Shown here in pieces: positions 35,416-48,798 of a stretch of 64,000 nucleotides of DNA (positions within the stretch are counted from its first letter, which is position 1; every line of letters starts with the position of its first letter). A program made the translations under genes and the position numbers. The stretch covers positions 206,241 through 270,240 of the forward strand of contig JAVXUO010001992.1 in the NCBI GenBank assembly GCA_033065855.1, in the 5' to 3' direction. The DNA is from Escallonia rubra. Lineage: Eukaryota > Streptophyta > Magnoliopsida > Escalloniales > Escalloniaceae. The notes under the pieces are model-generated. The model had not been told where the DNA came from. It was given only the letters and a program-made list of their open reading frames with translations, and did no database searches.

Positions 35416-36684
35416 TATACTTACTTGAATTTTACTTATAAGACTTACCGAAGAAGATGGTACAGCTAAAAACTCCTAATTGACTCTACATGAGACACTT
35501 AAGTTATCAAGAGAAATATATGATATGATTACGAGATTCTGTTGTAAGTAATTTACGATGTTGAGCTTTAAGAAGTTATATTTGGGATATTAATTTATAA
35601 ATTATTTGCAATGATAGAATATGATTTATTTTCTCCTAGCATTTTGTTTTAGCAATTAATTTTGATAATATAAATGAATAAGTTATTTTTGCAAATTGAA
35701 AAAATGCTTGAAATAAAGAATAACAGGTTGCTTATGATATTTTGTAGCCATTGACTTTTTGTATCATTTATGGTAACTATGGGTTTGTATTTGTATTTGG
35801 TTCCTGCATATAGTTCTGTAGCTATATTAGCCACAATAATCAAATTTATAGCTACAAGTTTTGCTAGCCTTGGTTTTGCAATGGAGTTTGCTAGGAATGA
35901 AATTCGCAACAACAAAGCTGTAGCTACCGAAAGTGTTTCACTAGCTACTTAAATATGGTCCGTAGTAATAACCTAATTTTCTGGAGTGCTTCCATCCATG
36001 CAGACTTCTATAAGCCATACAGCTTCCACAACTCTTGATGGTGAGGCATACGAAGATGCTAAATTCGACAGACTTCACAAGGATGATCGAGATGGTAAAG
36101 TGCACTTCCACTACTACGTACTTTAGGCCATGTCCTCAAAGTGCTTTTAATTTTTCTTTTTGGACTGTCCCAAAGACAAACTTTAATCAAAAGGTGTTTT
36201 CTTTTCTTTTAGAAAAAAATTGAGGAAGCAAGAAAATATAAGAGCTAAATCATGGGTTGCCATTAGCAATGTAACCACATTTTTTGAATTTAAATTACCC
36301 ATGCTAGGTTGAATCCCCCGATCCGCAACTGGAGGGCCAGAGTGGGTTGTGTACATCAAATAATACTTGCTTCGTAACCACCACGTACAACCAATAATAT
36401 TTAGGATAAATTACATAAGGCACTCATGAGGTTTACCATAAACTACACATGACTCCTACTAAATATTTTTATTACACTCCGCTCCCTGTGGTTTATAGTA
36501 TTTACACAAAACTCCATTCCGTTAAGCATCCGTGAATAAAACTTAGGTCACCACATAATATTTTATGATATACCAAAATTGCCCTTTAAAATGTCTTCCC
36601 TTCTTCAGCCGCCGCTGTCGCCGACTCCATGGTACCGCCACCGGAGCTACCGTCATCCCCCTCTGTAAACACCGTTGCCACTGC

Positions 36685-36725
<41 letters not shown>

Positions 36726-37189
36726 GCACGCACGCAAGCACGCTGCTCACAAGATACTTACCACCGCCACCAACAGATCTTGCACCACCACAATGTTACC
36801 CACCTCCAAACACAGCATATACAGACAAACCCACCACCCAGACGCCTTCTTCCCCCATTTTCCCAGCACATTCTTCACTAAACAGAAACCACAACAAAAC
36901 CAAATTGCCAATAGAGTCAAGTTATATCGAATCAATCAGACCAATTAAACTCTGAGCACCCATTTTTGGTTGAAGAAGTTGGCACTGGCGCCAAAGACAC
37001 GTACATATTGGACTCCGCAGGCATGGTGGTGGCGGAGTTCCCGGAAATCGGAACGAGGCCTTCAGTCGCAGCGGAGCATCTGAAAGCGACGGTTGGCTAC
37101 TCCGACAGAGGTGGTGGGACGCGATCGGAGGCTGGAGGGTGTTGCCGGTGGTATTGCCACAGTGTGTTGTCGAGTGGTGGGTTATGGTG
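35416..37189. other. Intergenic sequence with microsatellite
   Basis: Holds a (CT)n(CA)n microsatellite at about 36686-36727. A GC-rich block at 36600-37190 has open frames in several phases but no recognisable domain; it may be an old captured gene fragment, interrupted by the hAT element that follows. Confidence 0.35.
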
Positions 37190-37197
37190 GCTGCAGT

Positions 37198-38098
37198 CAG
37201 GGGTGGAAGCAAAAATGTTTTTCAGGGGGTGCAAAAATTCTATCGAATGCACCAAAAAAAAATATATATAGTAAAATAATATTATATAGAGATTTTTTAA
37301 AATCTCTATATAATCACTGAAATTAAACTATACCAATGTTTCAATATTCAAAATTTTAATGTACAAATATATTTGTATTGACATCTATATACATGCAAAA
37401 TAACTCAAGTCTGTAGCATAAGCATCGACATACAAATATAAAATAAACAATAAAAATAAATTAACAATAATTTACCAAAGCAGTGGCCCACTCTGTCAAG
37501 CACTCAAGTCTCAAGTAGACAACACTCAACAGACAACAGACAAATTCACCACGGCTGGATGCAGCTCCACCACGAATTGGGACGAAGCAACATACAACAG
37601 ACAAATTCCCAGCAGCAAATCCCAGCAATCGTCCGTGCAGTAGCTCGTGGTCGCCGGCAATCGGTAGGGTGATTGGGTGAGGCACTCCGTCAAGCAGATC
37701 TGGTCGAGTGGCTGGACGGGGTCAAGCAGTGGCACTCCGTCAAGCAGTTCTGGTGACAGGTTGCGTGGTCGAACGCCGAACAAAGACTCGGAAATCTGGT
37801 CACCGGCGGAGTGCCGTTTCTTCAAGATCTGGTCGCCGGTCGGAGATCGACAAGGTGGGTTCAGACCGTTCAGTCGCGTGGCGTCGCCGGCAATATGCCA
37901 GATCTAGTCGCCGGTCGTTACGTCCACTGTCCACCGGTGAGAGAGAGAGAGAGCGTCGAGTTGTGGTTTCGGGGAACGGGGTATCGGGGATGGGGGAATG
38001 GCGTCTCGGGAACGGGGTGGTACGATTCCCAAAAACCAATTTTTTTTTCCAGAAGTGAGGGGGTGCTTCCCCCTTGCCACAACATAGGTCCGCCCCTG
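37198..38098. mobile_element. hAT-type MITE, 0.9 kb
   Basis: Termini are CAGGGGTGGAAGC (left) and GGTCCGCCCCTG (right), imperfect inverted repeats of the CAGGGGYGGA type. A perfect 8 bp duplication GCTGCAGT flanks it at 37190-37197 and 38099-38106, diagnostic of hAT insertion. The inner ends carry matching GGGGGTGC and GGGGTGCTTCCCCC words. It has no transposase. Confidence 0.87.
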
Positions 38099-38106
38099 GC
38101 TGCAGT

Positions 38107-38799
38107 GGTGGCCTGTCAGTAAGGTGAAGGGACAGGGCTATTGTTGGGTGGCCATTGATGGGGCTGTTGGTGGTCGTGATTGGTCACTGAACGAGTTGCT
38201 AGTTGTTGGACGGTGTTGCCAGTCGCCGGTGTGTGTGTCACATGTGTGTTGGTGGTTTTGTGCGTGCGTGAGCAACTAGACCTGGCAAAGTTTGGCCCGT
38301 ACCCGCTAAAAGAACTCGCGTACTTTTATTAAAATATGAGACCCACTAAAATTGTACTTGTGCCAGAATCGACCCATAAATCCCGCTTTGGTTTGGTTCG
38401 GCTACGGGTTACCCGATTTTACTCAATTATATGTAGTGTATAAATGTCCTTAGCCCTTAAGTGAAGACTTTCTTTCTTTCTCTCCTTCTCTCTAATTTCG
38501 CCGCCCCTCTCTTTGTCCCTCAAGTCTTTAACTCTCACTAACAATCACAGATCCACCAAAGTCACGACCACATTACTTCACATCAAGTCCACTTCAAACC
38601 GCCCCATCCCTCTGATTCTCACTTGCTCACGAATCTGCAATAGCTCCCCCATTAGTCCGATTGTCACTCCGTAAGCGTAACCATCGTTCGAGAAGGTGAC
38701 CGACCATAGAGGCACCTCCGTCACTGACTGCAGAGGCACCGCACGCTCATGGACTTAACCATATATACTACGACCACCGTTCAAGAGTCAAGGTCATGC
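38107..38799. other. Intergenic sequence, possible hAT-like left end
   Basis: TAGACCTGGCAAA at 38278 has an imperfect inverted partner TAGACCCGGTAAA (reverse complement near 40632-40645), both near CCCGTACCCG words. An older TIR element spanning the LTR that follows is possible, but I could not find an 8 bp duplication. Confidence 0.3.
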
Positions 38800-40149
38800 G
38801 TTTGCAAGAACAAGAAAAGAAAATCACGAGTATAGCAAACCGCTTCGGAAAAATCCCTGAAAGGATTTTATAAAGTCACAATCTTATTTAATTTAAGAAA
38901 AGGAAAAATAAGAAAAAACTAAGAAATGAATCTAAAAATGTCAGAAGGACAACTAATCTATCGAAAACAGGGACATGAGTTCGGGAACTAAGTTATGTAG
39001 CGGGAAAGTGTTAGGCATCCGCTATACCCTTTTAGTCTCTACTTCATTTCTATTGATTTTTGGCATTTAAAACATATAACATGTAAAATATGCAATAACA
39101 CTAATTTTTTTTACATTTTGGCTTGAACTCGACACCGGGGGTCAAATTAATGGCCTATGTATCCAGTCGGACAAACCAGAATCAAAACCATCGTAGTTTA
39201 ACTCTGATCCTACGGGGGTGACCTACACTTCGGTCTTAGACTTGAACTATGGAATGAAAAGACTCTTTTTGATATTTTTGGTAATAGAAATGTGATCGCA
39301 GGGAAGGGGAATTATTTTAGACTATCACATTATAACTAGCCTAAAAAACAATAAAATGTACCTCTCGAATGCGCTTGCCTAGCAGACTCGGGAATGCTTT
39401 GAAACGGATCCTTGATGCAAGTGATTTAAGAATATCAAAATGAATGTGAAGTGCTAACTTCCCTTAGAGTTGATCTACCACTTCTAAGAGAAATGATATA
39501 AAAGCTCTAAGGAGAAAAATCTTGTCCTTGAAAATATAGCCAAAGACCCTATTTATAGAGATTTGGGCTCCAGAAATGATAAGGATGAGTCTCCCGGTCT
39601 GTGATTTGGTGATAGAGCTGAATATTTGATAAAAATCCAAAACTTGAAAAAAAGTCAACGAATCGTTACATCCCTTGGACGAACCAACCAATTTTCGATA
39701 AACCAGTCGGTTTACCCTAAAAACAATTTCTCGAATTTCGAGACATTATCTGGGTCGAATTCAGTAATTATCTATGAGTAATCAGATGAGATGAACTAGA
39801 TTCGAGAATTATCTCAACATCTCTTATAAATCAAGGATTAATCATATATATCAATGATCTATCACAAAACATTACCAAGTCATCTAATCAATCACAATCT
39901 TTTGACTTCCACTCGGGTTAAACCAACTAATTGGACTGGTTTAACCAATTGGACTGGACTATAATTGGACTGGAATGTACGTAGACTGGACAACTGGATT
40001 AGACAGGACACCTTATTGAACATAATTAAATAGATTAGGCTCATTATATCATTAGGACTAAGCCTATAACAATAATAATAAACTTAATTAACAATAACGT
40101 CCAATATTTACTAATAAATAAAAGGACTACAAAAATGGGGTGTCTACAA
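38800..40149 (-). mobile_element. Ty3/gypsy-type LTR, minus strand
   Basis: On the minus strand it starts TGTAGACACCCCATTTT at 40149 and contains a GTTAGGCATCC-like block near 39013. It is homologous over more than 1 kb to 46172-47410 in the opposite orientation. The TGTAGACACCCC start is typical of Tat/Ogre-type LTRs. The 3' boundary is approximate and no internal domain is attached, so it is a solo or truncated LTR. Confidence 0.6.
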
Positions 40150-41880
40150 CGAGCCTGTTGCCATTTCATCGTCACTCTTATTCTTGAGAAGGTTTGATCT
40201 TGAAAAAAATGTTGTTAACTCATTCAATTGTTTACTCAGAATTCTAAATGGATTTCCCTGATTAATTTTGAGTTGATTTTTTGGAATTTCAAAGGTTTAT
40301 GTGCATATTGGTTGGAATTTTATAGGTGATTTTCATACTTGTGATTGTTGTGTATTGGATCAGGATGGAGAAAGTGATAATTGCAGTGTGGTGGTGAAAA
40401 AAGAGAAGGAAAAAGAAAAAAAGATTCAAGAAGAATGGCAAAATAAATATTTGTTACAAAAAGAAAGGGACTATGAAAATTAACGCGTTTCCCCGCTGAT
40501 TTATACCGAACCGCACGGATAGGATACATGTATAAAGAAAGGTTACTAAAAAAAAATCGAGTAATGTTGACCCCTTCGCATTTTACCCGTACCCGATCAG
40601 GTAATACTCAAATCTGACTGGTTGACGTGTTTACCGGGTCTAAAAGCCACACTTAAAGTACAATTTAAAAACAAAATCAAATTAGTAGCATTAACCGCAC
40701 AATCACCATACACCATCACCACCACCACTAAAACACCATGTTCCACCATGGCATCAGCCACCGCCAGTAGCGGAGGCAGCGGGGGGCACCGGGGGGCACG
40801 TGCCCACCTGCTGTCTCCTTCTCCGTCGTTTAGAGTACACAGGCAATGGTGCCCGGCCTTGCCGCCGACATGGAATAATCCACCGGCCACTGCATCCACC
40901 TTCACTTTCAGGTTCGGCGCAGTCCATCCCCGTTGCTCAATACACCATCGGCGGCCGGCAAACTCCAAATCTGATCTCTCTATCTCCATTCATATCAACC
41001 CATTATCCAATCTTTCCCCTTTCCACCAATGATTTCCTTATCTTCCCTTCCTTTGTTTTTCAGCTTTTCCAGATGTATGTATATAGATTTCGGAAAGTGG
41101 AGATAACAGAGAAGAAAGACCCAGATAGATTTAAGATGGGCTACCCCTCCTTTGGTTTGTTTCATTGTCAAATTGACTGTGATGTTAATGCTATAATTAG
41201 AAGTTAACCATGATATAGAGCCTTGAAAAACATCTGAATCTTTATAAGGGCTGCGTTTTTACCTATATTTTTGTGTCTCAAATATAATGATGGATCGAAT
41301 AAAATTGATTAGAGTGGCAAAAAAGAGCCTAATCTTCATGGAGTCAAATTGACCTATTTTGTCTTCATTAATAGTAGTTTGACATTTGTTAGTTTGTGAA
41401 TTCATAGTAGTCTTAAAAGATTATCAACCTTATTGTCTCCATTATGCTAATGTTGTTGTTTCCTTGTAAGTTCTTTAACCCATCTGTCGAAAAAGTCTTT
41501 ACGACAAGTGACAAAGATGGAAAAATAAATTAACATAAGAAAATTGAGGATTCAGCCACGAGCTCAGAATGGTTCTATAAAATCGCTACTAATTGCAAAA
41601 ATATTCCACCTGTCCCCATTTGACCATATCCATATGGGGGTTCTAGAGCATTTACATTTTCATCATTCGAGTTTAATGTCTGTTGAGTGCTGCAACGTCA
41701 CTGGCCACCGCCCCAAACTCTTAGGCGAAGAACTACCATGGCTCGCCACCCACTACCAAAGACCATCTCTAAAATCTGTCACTCCACCCATTACTATCAA
41801 AAAGCTACCGTAATCTCTATACCCAATTGGAACCGCCAACGCATTTGTAAAGCCATTAATGGCACTCTGAAGCCTATAAG
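40150..41880. other. Intergenic sequence, no gene recognised
   Basis: GC-rich open stretches at 40600-41040 appear on both strands but show no recognisable domain. The remainder is AT-rich. Confidence 0.35.
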
Positions 41881-42074
41881 TGTTGGATTAAAAGTTGTGG
41901 GACATATCCTAATTAAAGTACAAGACTTTTTTACCAAGTCTTTTAAGTCATGGGTCAGTGGTACTTTTAACTACCCGCTTTCTCTCTTATATTTTTTCGC
42001 GTGTGCCTATAATCTCTCAACTATATTTTTCTGTTCGTTGGAAAAAAGGAGTTGTTGTAAGAAAAGTATTAAAT

Positions 42075-42480
42075 AAAGAGAAAAGGCTGAAGAAAGCAAA
42101 TTTTATCACCTTATGTTTAACTAGTATCGAGGAAGAATGGCTTAGAAGTTTATTAGTGAATTTACCTTTGTTGAGTTAGCCAATACTTGCTGTTTCAACA
42201 TAGTATAATCAAGCTACAATCTTGGAAGCTAGAAGTAAAAATTCTAATAACACATAAGACATATTAGAACTATATATAATTTTAGAAAAGAATTGTTGCC
42301 TCGAGGTATGATAGCATTTGATTTTGTAAGGTCTGAAAAGAATTTAGCAGTCCCATTGCAAAAGGGTTAGTGCGCAGGCTAATCCTTGAACCACCGAGGG
42401 GAATGAGACTGAAGGCTATATGTTAGCTACCACAGTAGATACCTGACCTTCTTTGATTGGAAATCCCATGAATGAGGTTC
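42075..42480 (+). pseudogene. Copia RNase H C-terminal remnant
   Basis: Translation across stops and frame changes gives KANFITL, IEEEWLRSLLVNLPLL, LEARSKN, IAKGLVRRLILEP and GMRLKAIC, the C-terminal end of Copia RNase H. It closely parallels 48550-48798, so both come from one family. Confidence 0.65.
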
Positions 42481-42873
42481 AATAGGTAAAAACAAAATTG
42501 TAGGGTGACTAGGTGAGCATTGCATTTTTTCTATTGAGGAGTTTTCCTTCGTTCCATTCTTAGGTGATAGTGCTAATACTGTGACGGTTTAGGAAGACTT
42601 TAAACTTTGAATGAGGCCAAGGCACGATTCTCTTGGGTGTTAGTCGCAAATTATCCTTAGAGGACTCGCCTAAATGAGTGTGGAAGTAGGTCACTGCTGT
42701 TGGAAGATGGGCTACTCCCTAAAGACACTCATGAATAGATACGTGTGCATGGCCATAACACACAAAAACTGACAGAACTGAATTAATTATATGTACTGTG
42801 TGCGTGTGGTAAGTGGAAGTTTGAACAAAAAGGCCTACTTCAAGACTTAGTTCACTACGGGTTTCCATTCCAA

Positions 42874-43559
42874 CTAGTTTTGATCCCGTGCGTTGCACAC
42901 GGGAGCAACAATTATCAAAGTACTTATTGAGAGATCTCGTATTTGTATGCTTAATGACAATTACAAAATTGATAGTGACAATAGGATAATTAAAATTTAT
43001 TTTTACCTTTTTATATGAGTTCTCCTACCATTTTATCGTTAAAAATGAACTTGAGTAAAAATTGTTAATTTTTAGTGACTGATGAAGATGAAAAATGGTG
43101 TATGAAATAATAGAAATAGTCTCTCCTAACTTATAATAATTACAGTGATAATACTAACAATAATAACCCGTGTGTGAGGTTGTATTACTCAAGACTACCA
43201 AGAAAATAGTAACAATACATATTAAATGATTGAAAAAAAATGGGGGAGTAAACAATATATAAAACTTATAGTGAAATAAAAGGAAGAAAATTATGGTAGT
43301 TTAAGAGAAAAACTTATCGAGAATATTGTGTTTTCCTAAACAATAAAAATGATTTTAGATTAAAAGGAATATATAGAGAATTACTTTTGTCAAAATCTAG
43401 GAATTAATGGAATTGTAAAGATATAAATAAATTTTTTTGAGTGGGGCATCTTGACATAAAAGAGAGAGAAATGTAAAATCTATATATGTGGTTGAATTTC
43501 AAATGGAAAGAAGAAATTCAAATCAAATTGTGTGTGAGAGGGAGAGGGAGAGTGAGAGT

Positions 43560-43649
<90 letters not shown>

Positions 43650-43765
43650 ATCAATCCAAATCATTATTACAAATGTAAGTAAATTCCACGTAGTGAAGTA
43701 AAAGAGTGTCCAAGTAAGCGATGACTGGACAACATTCTCTCAGTTTCGGTTTTCATATATATAGA
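42874..43765 (-). mobile_element. Non-autonomous Helitron (copy 2, inverted)
   Basis: On the minus strand it starts TCTATATATATGAAAACC at 43765 after an A and ends with hairpin CCCGTGTGCAACGCACGGG and GATCAAAACTAG at 42874 before a T. It is 892 bp and non-coding. It is homologous to copy 1 (31497-32320), with ends of the same sequence family (GAGAGAATG near the start). It contains a long (GA)n tract at 43558-43646 where copy 1 has only a short (CT)n tract. Confidence 0.85.
43558..43646 (+). repeat. (GA)n microsatellite
   Basis: About 45 uninterrupted GA dinucleotides lie inside Helitron copy 2. Open frames across it (RERERE or GRGRVR) are artefacts. Confidence 0.95.
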
Positions 43766-44500
43766 TTGGAAAACTTACTAACACTAGGGTGTTGGTTCAA
43801 GTTTGGAAGACACTTACACCGAATGCAGAGCAAAAGTACTCCAAATGTTGTATAAATGTCGTTATTTAATTTATTTTTGTGGAGGATTGTTGGATTAAAA
43901 AAGTAAAATAATTTTTTGAGACATATCCTAATTAAAGTGAAAGACTTTTTGACTAAGTCTTCGAAGTCATGGGCTAGTGGTAGTTTTAACTACGTACTTT
44001 CTCTCCTATTTTTTCTTCACATGTTATCTTTCCACTATATTTTTTTAGTACGTTAAAAAATAGGTGTTACAAGAGAAGCCTAAAAAAAATAAGAGAAGGA
44101 AAAAAAAAAGAAAAAGAAAAAAAGAAAGATAGACTTGATTCTCTTAAAATTCTCTTCTATCTTCTTGCATCTATTCTTTCTTCTAAAATCATACACATAA
44201 TTTCATATATACTATATTGGAGTGTGCGGATGCTCTAAGGTTTGAGAGAGATTTTTGTTGCATAAAATATCCTTCAATGTTTGTTGTATCTTTGGGGTAG
44301 AACGCCGTCAACCAAGTACAGATTTTGGGGCGTATCTTTTTCAAGGAAGCTCGTTTTTGCATGCCTCAACCGAATTCTAAGCTTTTCGAAACCTTTTCTT
44401 TGACCTATATTTATTATTAAAGTATTTTACTGTTGATTGTGATTTGCTATAATTAGTTTGACAAAATCCTGTTTTAATATCTTAGGAACAACAATCTTGA

Positions 44501-45519
44501 AGAACATACCTAGGGTTATTTGTTGGATTAATTTGCATTTATATAAAAAAAGAAATGAATAACAATTAAACACATGGCAATTGATGACTCGAGTTCTTCT
44601 AAACCTGAACATAAGATTGTGCTAGGGTGAAAACAGGTTCAAATTTTCAAGCTTGATTGGTGAACTTGTTCTTGGCTTGTCGGTTTTCTGCGGTTAAGTT
44701 TAACATTTTGGAACTATATCCTCCACTTTTGGGGGTATTGATTATGCAAGAGATTGTCATTCATTCCTTTTGGCACTCTTTTGTATATTCCAAAATCTCT
44801 TTAGTATTCTCTCTTTTCTGGGTTTGAATGAAATTTTTGTTCCATAGCAAACCATAAATTGTGCTTCTCTTTTTTTGTTGATAAACTAATGTTGTGTACT
44901 AGATTTCAATTGGGAATTCTGAGAAATTGAGCTGGCTGTAAATGCAGCATTGTTTTTCTGTTTGCCTATTGCTGGTATCTAATGGACCTTTGACATGTTG
45001 ACTCTGTCATAATCCTCTCAGGACTAATTGATCACCTAATTGAGGTTTAGCTGGGAATCGATAACCACTAACTTGTTTCTTTGTACATGCTCGTCGTCGA
45101 GTTGGAATCTTTTAGGCCCCGTTTGACAATGCATTTGATATATTTTTCTTTTACGGTTCCAGTTCTGGCGTTCTTGCCTCCTCTTGCTGTTCGCAAGTGT
45201 GCCAGGATTGGAGTACTAGGATTGCCAAGAAATCAAAGCGAGATTGTTGATTAAATAGGATTGCAATTACTTTATAATAACTTTTATGTGAAAGAAATGA
45301 GCTGGACAACTAGCAAAATGTTTGTTGTTTAGTTTATCTACAATTGGAATGACCTTCTTACCCCACATAATTTGATTTATCTTACACTTTACAGATACCA
45401 AAGTAAACTAGACTTTTCTTCTGATGTTGTGTTCCATAAACTTCCACTTTCAGTGTATGACAAGTTGCTTTGACATTAAACCTGTTATTGATTTGGGACG
45501 TCTCTCTATTCTGAGACTT
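44501..45519. other. AT-rich sequence, no gene recognised
   Basis: The region probably includes the remainder of the 3' LTR and flanking transposon debris. No conserved frame was seen. Confidence 0.35.
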
Positions 45520-45539
45520 TTTGCTAAAAGAACTTGGGC

Positions 45540-48500
45540 AAATTTCAATATTTTGTTTGTACCCCCACTCGATTATGGTTACTGCTATGTTAGTTAGTTC
45601 CGGTTTGACTAATGATTTGTGGGGTGAAGTCTTCTATTCTGCCCGTCATATTTTGAACAGAGTTCCTTACAAAGATTTTGACAAAACACCTTATGTATTT
45701 TTAAAAGGAAGAAAACCTTCTTTAAAATGTTTTCGAGCGTGGGGTGTTTGTTGAGGTTTTGGTTGCAACAACTAGGAAGAGAAAGTTGGGGACTAAAACT
45801 TGATTGTGCCTTTAGTGGGTATGCTCTGAGGATAGTGTTGGTTACAGAGTTTTGGTTATAAATTTAAAATTTTTTTTCCAGACATTTCGAAGAACACTAG
45901 CATGGTATCTAGAGAAGCTACTTCCTTTGGAAGTATTTTTGCAATGAAAAGTAAATCTTCAAAATCTATTCGTGAGTGTTCTAACAATGGTTCTCAATTA
46001 GGATCTCAAGATCAACTAGAAATTCGAAAAAGCAAAAGAGGGAGGATTGAAAAGGATTTTTGTGATGATTTTTATACATTTCTAGTGGAAAATCATCCTA
46101 AATCCTATAGTGGAGCTTTGACCTTTTTAGATGCTCATTTTTGGAAAGAGGCAATAGATAGTTATAAACACTTTTTTTTGTAGTCTTTTTATATTTTTAT
46201 TGTTGTTGGGCTTTATTGGTTATTAAGGTTTATTATTAATTATGTGTGTTGTCCTACTAATGAATAATGAGCTGAATTTATTTAACCAAGTCTAGTCCAA
46301 TCTAGATTGGTTAAGTCCAGTCCAGTTCAGGTTGAGTCAGTCCAGTTAGGAGATTGTCATTGGTTAGATAATTCAGAATTATCTTGTCATTAATATATGA
46401 TGCATACAAATCTTCTTGAGATGAAAATTGGAGATGATTTTTCGAAATCTAGTACATCCTTTCGGCTTTACCAGAGATAATTACTGAATTAGGGGCATAT
46501 TATATTTCAAAATTCAAAAAAATCTTAAAATATTAAGGAATGAACCGGCCAGTTCTCGACAAACCAGCCAGTTAGTTGACTTTTTTTGAGTATTTGATTT
46601 TAATCAAATATTTGACTCTATCAGAGATCTTAGACTCGAAAAGTGATCCTTACGATTTCGGTCAGCCCTAGACCTTTATAAAAGAAACCTTTGGGCTACA
46701 GAACCGACACGCCGCGGGGGGGGGGGGGGGGGATGTTCTTTCTTTCTCTCTAGAAGTGGTGCATCATTTCTAAGGAGAAATTTAACATTTCATATAACAC
46801 TCTCCATATTCGTCATCTACTTGCATCATGGATTTAATGCGAGGTGGTTCTAAGTCTTCTAAGCAAGTATTGTCTCAAAGTAACTTTATAGTGCTTCCTA
46901 ATTTAGGCTAGAGTAGAAAAGACTAGAGTATCTCCCATCCCCACCACCAAATTTCAGTCAATATAATGAAAATTACAAAAAGAGTCTTTCAATTTCATTT
47001 TTTTCTTCTTGTGTCAAAGACAAGTTTAGGTCGCCTTCGGTAGGGTCCGGTCAAACTACCATGATTTTGATTCTAGTTTGTTTGATCAGATACGTAGGCC
47101 ATTTGACCCTTATTGTCGAATGTAAACCAAAGTCATAGAATTATTTTTGGGTGGATTTAAGTGTTTATGTGCATGTTATTGTGTTAAGTGTTAAAACACC
47201 AAAAAAAAAAAAAAAAATAAAAAAAAATCATAAAAACAAAGTAGAGACCGTTAAGGTATAACAGGTACCTAACACCTTCGCGTTGTATATCTTAATCCCA
47301 AACCCATTATCTTTTTTTTTCTATATACCTAGTTGGGCATTTTAGAGTCTTTTAGGATTTTTTCTTCTTATTTTTACTTTGTTTCTTTTCAAAAATAAAA
47401 TAAGATGGCGACTACGAGTTTAGACGTTTTCATGATGGTGAAAAATTTGGAGGCGGTTTGTTACGATAGTGAAATGGACCCTAATCATGTCTAATAATTC
47501 TTTCTGATCTTTGTTAATGATTTTTCTAAAGAAACTTAGAACTGATGGAACAACTGAAAGTTTTATAGCTAGGCTTGTAGCTAAAGGCTTTAAACAAAAG
47601 GAAGGAATAAATTTCTGCGATACTTACTCGCCTATAATGTGCTTAACAACCATTAGGACTTTGATTGTTATTGCTTCTATTTTTAAGTAAAAAATGCATC
47701 AAATGGATATAAAACAACATTTCTAAATGGTGAGCTAGACGAAGAAATTTATATGGACCAACCAAAAGGTTTTGTTGTAAAAGGTCAAGAGAGAAAAGTT
47801 TATAGACTTGTTAAAACACTTCATGGATTAAACAAGCTCCTAAACAATTGCATGAAAAGTTTGATAAGTTATTCTTTCTAATGATTTTGCTATAAATGAT
47901 TTCGATAAATGTGTTTATGTGAAAAACTATGAGCATGCTTGTGTTATTCTTTGTTTATATGTTGATGATATTCTTACCTTTGGAATCAATATGCACGTGT
48001 TTAAAGAGACAAAGGATTTCTTGTCCAAGAACTCTGATATGAAAGATTTAGGTTCCACAAATGTGATTTTAGGTATCGAATTGCTAAGGACTAATGATGG
48101 AATTGCTTTGACACAACCACATTATGTGGAACACTTGCTAAAACAATATAATCATTTGGGGATGGAACCTCTTTATGCTCCTTTTGATCCGAATGTTTGG
48201 TTAAAGAAAAATGTGGGTGAAAGTGTTTCTTAGCATAACTATGCTCTGATAATTGGATCTTTGATGTATCTTCTAACTGTAAAAGACGTTACATGTTGTC
48301 ATTTGAGTGGATATAAATATAGCCAATTCTTAACATTGACATGCTATAGAAAGGATATTTAGATATCTGAGAGGGACAATAAACTGCGGGATTCATTATT
48401 CTAGTTTTCTTTGTGTTTTAGAAGGGTTTGTGATGCCTATTGGATCATAAACTCAAACGAGACAAAGGCTACCAGTGGTTATATGTTCACCTTAGGAGGT

Positions 48501-48798
48501 GGTGCTATGGCTTGGAAGTCCACCAAGCAAAATGTTATATCCGACTCTATAATGGAAGCAAACTTTATCACCTTAGATACTAGTATTGAGGCAGAATGAC
48601 TTAGAAGTTTATTAGTAATCATACCTTTTGACAAAGCTAATACCTGTCGTTTCAATACCTTTGTTGAGTAAGCTACAATCTGGAAGGCCGAAAGTATAAC
48701 GTTCTAATGCAACAAGAGACATATTAGAACTAGAGATAATTCTATAGAGGAACTGTTGTCTCAAGATGTGATAACACTTGATTTTGTAAGGTCTTAAA
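45540..48798 (+). pseudogene. Decayed Copia pol, split by a Ty3-type LTR
   Basis: Pieces in order: integrase C-terminus (LTNDLWGEVFYSARHILNRVP, 45600-45754), the linker to RT (LEIRKSKRGRIEKDF and ALTFLDAHFWKEAIDS, 45902-46175), then an LTR insertion, then RT (ARLVAKGFKQKEGINF near 47560, MHQMDIK, CVILCLYVDDILTFG at about 47939-47985, MKDLGSTNVILGIELLRTNDG) and RNase H (TSGYMFTLGGGAMAWKSTKQ near 48470, ending at about 48793). Many stops and frameshifts are present. The right end is cut at 48798 by a large LTR. The protein belongs to the same family as the fragment at 42075-42480. Confidence 0.75.
46172..47410 (+). mobile_element. Ty3/gypsy-type LTR inserted in Copia pol
   Basis: Homologous to the inverted copy 38800-40149: both share AAAGTAGAGACC, GTACCTAACACCTT-like and GATTTTGATTCTAGTTTG-like stretches. 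The first about 18 bp of the LTR seem missing. Near the right end ATGGCGACTACG resembles the TGGCGAC primer-site start of gypsy elements, which suggests some internal sequence follows up to about 47520. Contains a G-run near 46716 and an A-run at 47202. Confidence 0.6.

Larger units (their letters stand above)
41881..44500 (+). mobile_element. Internally deleted Copia element
   Basis: A repeat starting TGTTGGATTAAAA at 41881 (about 180 bp, with GACATATCCTAATTAAAGT) recurs at 43888, where it follows a purine tract TGTGGAGGAT. These are the start of the 5' LTR and the 3' LTR. Between them only the end of RNase H survives (42075-42480), so most of gag-pol is deleted. A Helitron (42874-43765) later inserted between RNase H and the purine tract. 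The right edge of the 3' LTR is not defined. Confidence 0.65.

Noticed and set aside
36565..36955. Proline/serine-rich open frames of over 100 residues
   Set aside because: Low-complexity composition around a (CT)n(CA)n microsatellite, open in all three phases and without a recognisable domain.
38278..40645. Possible hAT element with TAGACC.GG.AAA termini around the Ty3 LTR
   Set aside because: The terminal match is short and no 8 bp target duplication was found, so I mention it only as a possibility.
43486..43701. RERERE/GRGRVR open frames
   Set aside because: Produced by the (GA)n tract inside a Helitron.
46716..46733. Long G homopolymer
   Set aside because: Likely slippage or assembly-prone tract inside an LTR; no pattern of several G-runs that would support a defined G-quadruplex.
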